From positions 1 through 64,000 of the forward strand of contig NZ_BMRE01000015.1 of the NCBI RefSeq assembly GCF_014648475.1: a DNA stretch of 64,000 nucleotides, read 5' to 3'. The translations under genes were made by a program, and so were the position numbers. Of the stretch, positions 25,706 through 34,371 are shown piece by piece (the stretch's first letter is position 1; each line of letters begins with the position of its first letter). This DNA is from Lentzea flava (GTDB taxonomy: Bacteria; Actinomycetota; Actinomycetes; Mycobacteriales; Pseudonocardiaceae). The notes under the pieces are model-generated. The model worked only from the letters and a program-made list of their open reading frames with translations. It ran no database searches and was not told the origin of the DNA.

Positions 25706-26551
25706 TCACGCCCCGGCAGAGGCCATCACACCTCCGATCCGCCGCTCCCGCAGCACCCGGAGATGCACCGACGCCCACGTCCGATACGGCCGCCACGCCT
25801 CGGACACCTCCGCCAACGGCCGTCCGTACCGCTCACGGACCTCGTCGGCGAGCCGGGACTCGTTGTGCGGCACGGCGTCCGGAGCGTTCGCCCCGCGCAG
25901 CACGACCAGCTCGGCGGCGAACGGGCCCAGCCCTTTGATCTGCTGCACGGCCAGCACCGCCGCCGCGGGCTTCATAGCGCGCAACGTCACCGCGTCCAGC
26001 AGGCCGTCGAGCGCCGCCTCGGCCACCGCGCGCAGGTACTCGGGCTTGCGCCCCGGCAGGTCGAGGTCGAGCCCGCGCAGGACCTCGGGCGCCGGGAACA
26101 CGCCATCCCTGACCAGCGAGGCCTTCAGCGCGGCCGCCTGCGACACGCGGACCCGTTGCGACAGCACCGACCACGCCGCCGCCTCGTACGGCGAGTAGAA
26201 CCCGCACGGCCGCAAGCCGGGTAACTCCGCCTGCGCAGCCGCGATCACCGGATCACGGGTGCCGACGGCAGGCCAGCCCCGGCCGTCGACGTCCAGCGCC
26301 AGGAACCGGCAGACCTGGGCCGCCGCCAGGTCCAGGTCGCCTTCGCCGGACAGGGACAAGACGGCAGTGGCGCCGCGTTGGGTCACGGAGACCGAAGCAC
26401 GGCGCCACTCACGCTCGACCAGGAACGTCGACCGCAGCGCCTCGCCCTCGCGCTCAGGCAGCGCGGACGGGGTGAAGCCCTCCCAGAAGGCCCGGGACGT
26501 AGCCAGTGACCAGGGTCCCTGAACTGCGACTTCGACGTGGTGGTGTGCCAT
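25706..26551 (-). CDS. AlkA-like HhH-GPD DNA glycosylase-family protein
   Basis: A 281-aa protein resembling 3-methyladenine DNA glycosylase II. The helix-hairpin-helix reads QQIKGLGPFAAELVVLRG (residues 203-220), followed by APDAVPHNESRL. In AlkA the segment after PDxxP carries the catalytic Asp; here the corresponding positions are H229-N230-E231. Either Glu replaces Asp or the protein is a non-canonical member. An N-terminal TBP-like domain precedes it. Between it and the ALDH gene, a 14-bp direct repeat (CCGCGATCGAGGTG) occurs at 25531 and 25597. Confidence 0.8.
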   Translation of the reverse strand: MAHHHVEVAVQGPWSLATSRAFWEGFTPSALPEREGEALRSTFLVEREWRRASVSVTQRGATAVLSLSGEGDLDLAAAQVCRFLALDVDGRGWPAVGTRDPVIAAAQAELPGLRPCGFYSPYEAAAWSVLSQRVRVSQAAALKASLVRDGVFPAPEVLRGLDLDLPGRKPEYLRAVAEAALDGLLDAVTLRAMKPAAAVLAVQQIKGLGPFAAELVVLRGANAPDAVPHNESRLADEVRERYGRPLAEVSEAWRPYRTWASVHLRVLRERRIGGVMASAGA

Positions 26552-26587
26552 GTCCCATGACGTTAGCGAGCACCACCGACAAAAAAT

Positions 26588-27196
26588 TCAGCTGAAGTCC
26601 AGGTCGCCCGTGCGGGTGCGCTTGAGCTCGAAGAAGTACGGGAAGCCGGCGAGCATCCGGGCACCGTCGAAGATCGTGCCCGCCTCCTCGCCCCGCGGGA
26701 TCTTGGTCAGCACCGGGCCGAAGAACGCGACGCCGTCGATGTGGATCGTCGGGGTGCCGACGTCCATGCCGACCGGGTCCATGCCTCGGTGGTGGCTCTT
26801 CTTCAGCTCGTCGTCGAACTCGGTCGAGTTCGCGGCGTCGGCCAGCTCCGCCGGGAGCTCGGCGTCGGCCAGAGCCAGCTTGATGACCTCGTCGAAGTCC
26901 TTGTTGCCCTCGTTGTGGATGCGGGTGCCCATGGCGGTGTACAGCCGCGGCAGCACCTCGTTGCCGAACTTCTGCTCGGCGGCGATGGCGACGCGGACCG
27001 GGCCCCAGCCCTTGGTCATGAGCTCTTTGTACTGCTCTGGCAGGTCACGACCCTCGTTCAGCACGGACAAGCTCATCACGTGGAAGCTGAGGTCGATGTC
27101 GCGGACCTTCTCCACCTCGAGGATCCACCTCGAGGTGATCCAGGCGAACGGACAAAGAGGGTCGAAGTAGAAGTCGACCTTCGCCTTGTCGGCCAT
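26588..27196 (-). CDS. DsbA-fold mycothiol-dependent nitroreductase homologue (Rv2466c type)
   Basis: A 202-aa thioredoxin-fold protein. The sequence FDPLCPFAWITSRWILEVEKVRD aligns with Rv2466c, a mycothiol-dependent reductase whose active site is CPWC. Here C15 is kept but the second Cys is Ala (A18), giving CPFA. A single-Cys mechanism through a mixed disulfide with mycothiol remains possible. It is divergent from pepN, as in M. tuberculosis (Rv2466c/Rv2467), which supports orthology. Confidence 0.88.
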   Translation of the reverse strand: MADKAKVDFYFDPLCPFAWITSRWILEVEKVRDIDLSFHVMSLSVLNEGRDLPEQYKELMTKGWGPVRVAIAAEQKFGNEVLPRLYTAMGTRIHNEGNKDFDEVIKLALADAELPAELADAANSTEFDDELKKSHHRGMDPVGMDVGTPTIHIDGVAFFGPVLTKIPRGEEAGTIFDGARMLAGFPYFFELKRTRTGDLDFS

Positions 27197-27359
27197 GCGT
27201 GCCCCTTCAGTGACGGTAGGTGGCGTTATCGCCCCATCAGCCCAACCAGATCACCCTGTCATCTCTTCCCGCACGGCGGTTCCGTGATTGGATGCGGGAG
27301 TCATAACCATTCCCGACGACGTCAGCGCGTAACCACACGCGCGGCAGACGAGGTGACCA

Positions 27360-29921
<2,562 letters not shown>

Positions 29922-29934
29922 GCACTGTTTGTGG

Positions 29935-29970
29935 AAGCCCCGCAATGCGTTCGCGCGTTGCGGGGCTTTT
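29935..29970 (+). terminator. Hairpin terminator after pepN
   Basis: AAGCCCCGCAA (29935-29945) pairs with TTGCGGGGCTT (29958-29968), followed by TT. A strong intrinsic terminator 13 nt after the pepN stop. Confidence 0.88.
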
Positions 29971-29986
29971 CACATACGGTCGAAGC

Positions 29987-30622
29987 ATGATCGGTGACCT
30001 GGTGGAGCGCTGGCACCGCGGCTGGATCGCCGCCGACGGCCTGACGTCCGAGTACCGCGACGGCCACCTGGTCGTCCACGTGAACCGGTCGCGCCGCAAG
30101 TACGAGTGGATCGTCGCGGACGACGCGGACACCGGTGCGGTGGCCAGGATCGTGGCCGCCACGGACGAACCGAACTGGGTGAGCGTCCTGACGCACGCGT
30201 CGTCGAAGGTGGCCGCGGAGATCGAGGCCGCCGGGCTGGTCGTGGCGCGGCCGGACGAGACGTTCATGCGGTGCGAGCTCGCCGATCATCCGCAGTTCGA
30301 CGCGCCCGAGGGCTATGCCGTGGAGGTGCGCCGGGGTCCGGTCATCGGGGTGCGGGTGGTGCGGGACGGCGAGGAGGCCGCGAGCGGGCTGATGGCCGTC
30401 GTCGGTGAAGACGCTGTCGCACATCGCATCGGGACCGTGGAGGCGCATCGGCGGCGAGGGCTGGCCAGCGTCGTCATGGGCACGTTGGCGCGGGAAGCCG
30501 TGAAGGAAGGGGCGAGGACCGGGCTGCTGTTCTCGTCCAACGAAGGTGTGCACCTGTACAGCAGGCTCGGCTGGGAGAAGATCTGCGACCTCGTGGTGGC
30601 GCGCAACGACGTCAGCGCGTGA
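29987..30622 (+). CDS. GNAT-family N-acetyltransferase
   Basis: A 211-aa protein whose C-terminal half is a GNAT fold. The acetyl-CoA binding loop is VEAHRRRGLASVVM (near residue 150) and the final strand is GVHLYSRLGWEKI. The N-terminal half (residues 1-95) is less conserved. TACGGT about 6 nt before the ATG suggests a leaderless message. Substrate unknown. It sits between two terminators, so it is monocistronic. Confidence 0.85.
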   Translation: MIGDLVERWHRGWIAADGLTSEYRDGHLVVHVNRSRRKYEWIVADDADTGAVARIVAATDEPNWVSVLTHASSKVAAEIEAAGLVVARPDETFMRCELADHPQFDAPEGYAVEVRRGPVIGVRVVRDGEEAASGLMAVVGEDAVAHRIGTVEAHRRRGLASVVMGTLAREAVKEGARTGLLFSSNEGVHLYSRLGWEKICDLVVARNDVSA

Positions 30623-30624
30623 AG

Positions 30625-30653
30625 AGGCCCCCGGCAAGCACGCCGGGGGCCTT
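30625..30653. terminator. Convergent hairpin terminator
   Basis: AGGCCCCCGGC (30625-30635) pairs with GCCGGGGGCCT (30642-30652), loop 6 nt, followed by TT. It lies between the forward GNAT gene and the reverse DUF5130 gene. Confidence 0.88.
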
Positions 30654-30667
30654 CTCCGGTGCGAAAC

Positions 30668-31147
30668 CTACGAACGCGGTGCGCTGCCCGCCTGGTCGGT
30701 CAGCATGCGCAGGCCCGACACGAGGCCGCCCGCGAGGTCGCCCTCCTTGAAGGACGCCACCATGCTCATCACGGCGAGCTTGGCGCCGCGGTCGGCGAGG
30801 CGGCGGTGCGACTCCTCGCCCGTCACGATCTCGACGACGCGCTCGCCCGGCGACACGGCCACGAGGACGTGGTGGGACGGGCGGTCGGTCGAGGCGTGCA
30901 GCTCCTCCGCGCGCTCGCGCGAGGACGAGCCCAGCTCGCCGAGGTACACGCTGAAGTCCAGGCCCGTGGTGCGGCTGGAGAGCGTCAGCGCCTCGTCCAG
31001 CTGCGCGAGCTGAGCCGACGTGAACGGCAGCTCCGGGGCGTGCGGCTCGTACATCTTCGCCACGGAGACGCGGCCGCTGTTCGTCACGACCGCGCCGACC
31101 GGCAGCGTCGACGGGTCGACGGCCTCGATCGCCTTACCAGTTGCCAC
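30668..31147 (-). CDS. DUF5130 (TPM-like domain) protein, Rv2468c type
   Basis: A 159-aa soluble protein with a TPM-like fold: residues 50-145 contain LDEALTLSSRTTGLDFSVYLGEL, VLVAVSPGERVVEIVTGEES and RLADRGAKLAVMSMVASF. The family is conserved in actinobacteria and of unknown function. It overlaps the upstream ctaJ gene by 14 nt, so both are cotranscribed, as in the M. tuberculosis order. A link to cytochrome oxidase is suggested only by this neighbourhood. Confidence 0.82.
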   Translation of the reverse strand: MATGKAIEAVDPSTLPVGAVVTNSGRVSVAKMYEPHAPELPFTSAQLAQLDEALTLSSRTTGLDFSVYLGELGSSSRERAEELHASTDRPSHHVLVAVSPGERVVEIVTGEESHRRLADRGAKLAVMSMVASFKEGDLAGGLVSGLRMLTDQAGSAPRS

Positions 31148-31379
31148 GGGCGCCTCCCTTGGCGGTCGAGCCCGACGGCGCGGGCTCGGCGGTGCTGTGG
31201 TGGTCCGCGCTCAACCCGGCAGGGTTCGCGCTCCACCACACCGGGGCGTAGCCCCACTCCTGGCCGGGCCGGTACCGGGGAATCCGGGTGGCCTTGGGCC
31301 TCAACGTCAGCAGCATGATCACGCCGTAGAGAGCCAGCGGGATCAGCGCGAAGACGAGGACGGTCTCCACGATGGTCAC
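31134..31379 (-). CDS. ctaJ: Small membrane protein, aa3 cytochrome oxidase subunit CtaJ-like
   Basis: An 81-aa protein with one N-terminal membrane helix (VLVFALIPLALYGVIMLLTL), then RPGQEWGYAPVWWSANPAG and a polar tail. I recall this layout from CtaJ, an accessory subunit of the actinobacterial cytochrome aa3 oxidase. The GTG follows TACCGT by 6 nt, so the transcript is probably leaderless. It is the first gene of the pair with DUF5130. Confidence 0.72.
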   Translation of the reverse strand: MTIVETVLVFALIPLALYGVIMLLTLRPKATRIPRYRPGQEWGYAPVWWSANPAGLSADHHSTAEPAPSGSTAKGGARGNW

Positions 31380-31398
31380 GGCGGTACGGTAGCCGAAC

Positions 31399-32601
31399 TC
31401 AGCCGCGCGTGAGCGGCCGGGCCAGCGTGATCGCGGTCAATCCCACGATCGTGCCCGCCACGACGTAAACGGCACCCAGCGACGTCCACGACGCGAGCGG
31501 CCCGGCGAGACCGGCACCCAGCGGCGACAGGCCCCACGCCAGCACGCGGTACGCGCTCGTCACGCGGCCCATCATCGGTCCCGGTGTGAGTCGTTGGCGG
31601 CGGGTCGCGGACAGCACGTTCCAGCCCGCGGACGCGACGCCGAACAGCACGCACGCGGTCACGGCCACCACCAGCCACGGCACGAGCCCGAACAACGCGA
31701 ACGCAGCGCCCAGAAGTGCCAGGAACCCGACCATCACCGGCCCTGCGCCCCACCGGGACGCGAGCCGCGGCGACACCCAGGCGCCTAGCAGAGCACCGGC
31801 CGCCATGCACACCACCAGGCCGGGAACCACCGGTTCGGAGAGCCGGAGCACCTGGATGGAGTAGAGGGCCAGCATGGCGTTGACGGCCGCCGCACAGACG
31901 GCTGTGATTGCAACGGCAACTACCAGTGACCGCAGGCCAGGGGTCCGCGCGAGGAACCGCGCGCCCTCCACCAGCTGCCCGCGAAGATCACCTCCGGAGC
32001 GTTCGGGAGCGACGTCCGGCACGCGGGACACCAGCACTGCGGCGGCGACGAACGAGGCCGCGTCCAGCGCGAAACAGGCAGCCGGCGCCCACCAGAAGAG
32101 CACCGCGGCGGCCAGCGGACCGGCGAGGTCCATCCCGACGGTCTCGACGGTGACGAACCTGCCGTTCGCCGCCTCCAGGTCGTCCGGGCCCGCCAGCTCG
32201 ACCAGCAGCACCTGCGACGCCGAGTCCGCGAACGTCTCGGCGGAGGTCAGCACGAAAGCGGTGGCGCACAAGACGACGACCGTGGCGTGTCCGGTGTGGA
32301 CCGCCAGGGCGAGCAGTCCGGTCACCCCCGCGCGCAGCCAATGTGCCACCACGACAACGGTCCGAGGTCTCCAGCGATCCACGAACGCCCCCGCGGGCAA
32401 CGCGACGAGCAACCACGGCAGGGTCGTGGCGACCGCCACCGCGGACACGGCGAGCGGGCTGCGGGTGCTCGCGGCGGTGAACAACGGCAGCGCGACGACG
32501 CGCACGCCGTCCCCGACGAGCGACACCGCCCAGGCGCCGGTGAGCGCTCGGAAACCACGTCCGTACAGGCCTTTCGCGGTATGACGCACGTCACGTTCCA
32601 T
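31399..32601 (-). CDS. MFS efflux transporter
   Basis: A 400-aa major-facilitator protein with about 12 membrane helices. The N-terminal GRGFRALTGAWAVSLVGDGVR is typical of actinobacterial DHA-like exporters. The loop-2 motif appears as PAGAFVDRWRPRTVV near residue 70, with its counterpart around SPRLASRWG in the second half. Substrate unknown. It is transcribed divergently from the DSVRIT-repeat gene, with 207 bp between the starts, so a functional link is possible but unproven. Confidence 0.88.
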   Translation of the reverse strand: MERDVRHTAKGLYGRGFRALTGAWAVSLVGDGVRVVALPLFTAASTRSPLAVSAVAVATTLPWLLVALPAGAFVDRWRPRTVVVVAHWLRAGVTGLLALAVHTGHATVVVLCATAFVLTSAETFADSASQVLLVELAGPDDLEAANGRFVTVETVGMDLAGPLAAAVLFWWAPAACFALDAASFVAAAVLVSRVPDVAPERSGGDLRGQLVEGARFLARTPGLRSLVVAVAITAVCAAAVNAMLALYSIQVLRLSEPVVPGLVVCMAAGALLGAWVSPRLASRWGAGPVMVGFLALLGAAFALFGLVPWLVVAVTACVLFGVASAGWNVLSATRRQRLTPGPMMGRVTSAYRVLAWGLSPLGAGLAGPLASWTSLGAVYVVAGTIVGLTAITLARPLTRG

Positions 32602-32728
32602 CGGTTTGAACGCTACAGAGCGTGTCCATACCGGCCAGTAGAGGCAATGAGTGCTCTCGTGCGGCGCAGCGGTTACACCCGGTCAGGCCTCACCCGGTCG
32701 GATGCGAACGGGTGCCGGTTTGGGGTCT

Positions 32729-32741
32729 TGTTCCCGGAACA
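32729..32741. promoter_or_regulatory. Inverted repeat TGTTCC-C-GGAACA in the repeat-protein promoter
   Basis: Two 6-bp arms around one central base. It overlaps a plausible -35 (TTGTTC at 32728-32733), which has a TAGCTT -10 17 bp downstream. This placement is what a repressor site would show. No regulator gene lies next to it. Confidence 0.45.
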
Positions 32742-32808
32742 CCCACCTCTTAGCTTTTCACCTATACGGGTCTTGCGCACCCGCCCCGAGAGTCCTGGAG
32801 GACACAAA

Positions 32809-33534
32809 ATGTTCACGATGACCCGCCCCCAGGCCCTGTCCATCACTCTTCCGAGCTACAAGGACGATTCAGTGCGTATCACGGCAAGTGACTCCGTTCG
32901 CATCACGGCGCGCGACTCCGTTCGGATCACGGCGGCCGATTCGGTGCGCATCACTGCCGCGGACTCGGTGCGCATCACGATGGCAGACTCGGTCCGCATC
33001 ACGGCGAGCGATTCGGTCAGGATCACGATGGCCGATTCGGTGCGGATCACCGCCCGTGAGGACTCCGTTCGGATCACGGCGCGGCAGGACTCGGTCAGGA
33101 TCACGGCGCGTGAGGACTCGGTCCGCATCACGGCGAACGACTCCGTCCGGATCACGATGGACGACTCGGTCCGGATCACGGCTCAGGACGACTCGGTCCG
33201 CATCACGATGGACGACTCGGTGCGCATCACCGCGCTCGACGACAGCGTCCGCATTACGGCGCTCGACGACTCCGTCCGCATTACCGCGCACGACGACAGC
33301 GTCCGCATCACGGCACACGACGACTCCGTGCGCATCACGGCGCTTGACGACAGCGTCCGTATTACCGCGCTCGACGACTCCGTGCGCATCACCGCGCACG
33401 ACGACAGCGTCCGCATCACGGCACACGACGACTCCGTGCGCATCACGGCGCTGGACGACAGCGTCCGCATTACCGCGCTCGACGACTCCGTGCGCATCAC
33501 GGCACGCCAGGACGACTTCTCCCTCGCGGCCTGA
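32809..33534 (+). CDS. Protein built of 25 DSVRIT octa/nonapeptide repeats, function unknown
   Basis: A 241-aa protein with a 19-residue lead (MFTMTRPQALSITLPSYKD), 25 perfect copies of DSVRIT each followed by 2-3 variable residues, and a short tail QDDFSLAA. Units 1-7 have period 8 (DSVRITAS, AR, AA, MA), units 8-14 mix periods 8 and 9, and units 15-24 have period 9 in the order ALD-ALD-AHD-AHD. The ATG has GGAGG 7 nt upstream, so it is clearly translated. There is no signal peptide or membrane segment. Alternating Val-Arg-Ile-Thr with Asp at the turns suggests beta strands, perhaps a beta-solenoid. I do not recognise the family. Neighbours are a divergent MFS exporter and a converging HNH gene. 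Confidence 0.85.
   Translation: MFTMTRPQALSITLPSYKDDSVRITASDSVRITARDSVRITAADSVRITAADSVRITMADSVRITASDSVRITMADSVRITAREDSVRITARQDSVRITAREDSVRITANDSVRITMDDSVRITAQDDSVRITMDDSVRITALDDSVRITALDDSVRITAHDDSVRITAHDDSVRITALDDSVRITALDDSVRITAHDDSVRITAHDDSVRITALDDSVRITALDDSVRITARQDDFSLAA
32866..33513 (+). repeat. Coding tandem repeat array (24/27-bp units, 108-bp higher-order unit)
   Basis: Twenty-five units beginning with the Asp codon of each DSVRIT. The first 14 differ widely at synonymous sites. The later part shows a 108-bp higher-order repeat (four 27-bp units): copies at 33241-33348 and 33349-33456 are nearly identical, with a half copy from 33457. Ser codons in units 15-25 alternate TCN and AGC, which marks recent block duplication. 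Confidence 0.92.
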
Positions 33535-33551
33535 CCCCACCCGAAGGCAGA

Positions 33552-34220
33552 TCAGGCCGCGGGTTCACCCAGGTACGGCAACCACTGGGGATCAGCCTCG
33601 GCCACCCCGGCGAGCAACCGCCAGTGCGGCCCACGCGGCGCCGCCGGCACGACCCGCAGCCGCCAGCCCAGTTCGGACAGCAGCTTGTCCGCCTTGCGGT
33701 GGTTGCACTTCGCACAGCAGGCGACGCAGTTGGTCCAGGTGTGAGGTCCGCCACGCGAGCGCGGCACGACGTGGTCGATCGTCTCGGCCCGCCCGCCGCA
33801 GTAGGCGCAGCGGTACCGGTCGCGGTGCATGAGCCCGGCACGGGTCATCGGCACACGACCGCGATAAGGAACCCGGACGTAGGTGCTCAGCCGGATCACG
33901 GACGGCACGAGCACCTCGGACTTCGACGAGTGCAGCACGAGCCCGGAGGCGTCCCCGTGCACGACCTCGGCTTTGCCGCACACCACCAGCACGACCGCCC
34001 GGCGCAGTGACAACGCCGTGAGCGGCTCGAACGTGGCGTTCAGCAGCAGGACCTTGCGTCTTCCCCAGGGGAAAACCGCCGGCGACTGACCGGAACCTCC
34101 CCCATCTCGATCCCCGTCGGGCACCGCCCGCAGCTCTGCCTGTTTTCGGCATGAGGAGACCGTCGGCGCTGTCTCGCCTGGAAGCGAGGCGCCGATAGGG
34201 GTCGGTTGTCGGTCTGGCAC
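33552..34220 (-). CDS. HNH endonuclease, Rv2469c type
   Basis: A 222-aa protein with an N-terminal domain (KVLLLNATFEPLTALSLRRAVVL) and a C-terminal HNH nuclease: zinc ligands CAYCGG and CAKCN, with the catalytic core TIDHVVPRSRGGPHTWTNCV between them. The GTG at 34220 has GGAGGT 6 nt upstream. Residues 1-55 are low-complexity and variable. The family is conserved and chromosomal in actinobacteria (Rv2469c by position); its DNA target and biological role are not known to me. Confidence 0.88.
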   Translation of the reverse strand: MPDRQPTPIGASLPGETAPTVSSCRKQAELRAVPDGDRDGGGSGQSPAVFPWGRRKVLLLNATFEPLTALSLRRAVVLVVCGKAEVVHGDASGLVLHSSKSEVLVPSVIRLSTYVRVPYRGRVPMTRAGLMHRDRYRCAYCGGRAETIDHVVPRSRGGPHTWTNCVACCAKCNHRKADKLLSELGWRLRVVPAAPRGPHWRLLAGVAEADPQWLPYLGEPAA

Positions 34221-34371
34221 GCGACCACCTCCACCGGTTCAGCCATAGGAGACCACACTTACCAGGAAAAAATCACGTGTGATAAGTGACGCGTCATTGA
34301 GGTGTGATCAAACCTGGGGTGAACCAGCTCCCTATCGGAAGTGGTTTTCATCGCCCGCTACTCTTGACAAG
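34221..34371. promoter_or_regulatory. Divergent promoter region between HNH and prolyl oligopeptidase genes
   Basis: An unusually AT-rich patch (34255-34300) with an imperfect inverted repeat: CACTTA at 34255 and TAAGTG about 25 bp on, enclosing TCACGTGTGA. The forward promoter ends in TACTCT (34359-34364), 7 nt before the GTG of the peptidase gene. Confidence 0.45.

Noticed and set aside
32866..33513. CRISPR-like regular repetition
   Set aside because: Units are contiguous with no unique spacers, the repeats vary at third codon positions, and no cas genes are present.
32866..33513. RTX (Ca-binding nonapeptide) identity for the DSVRIT repeats
   Set aside because: The glycine-rich GGxGxDxUx consensus is absent and half of the units have period 8.
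32856..33540. Open reverse-strand and alternate forward frames in the DSVRIT array (RTESS..., RDAHGVV..., CASRR... repeats)
   Set aside because: A repeat with a unit length divisible by three keeps all frames open. Only the DSVRIT frame has a ribosome-binding site, and only it stays invariant while codons change.
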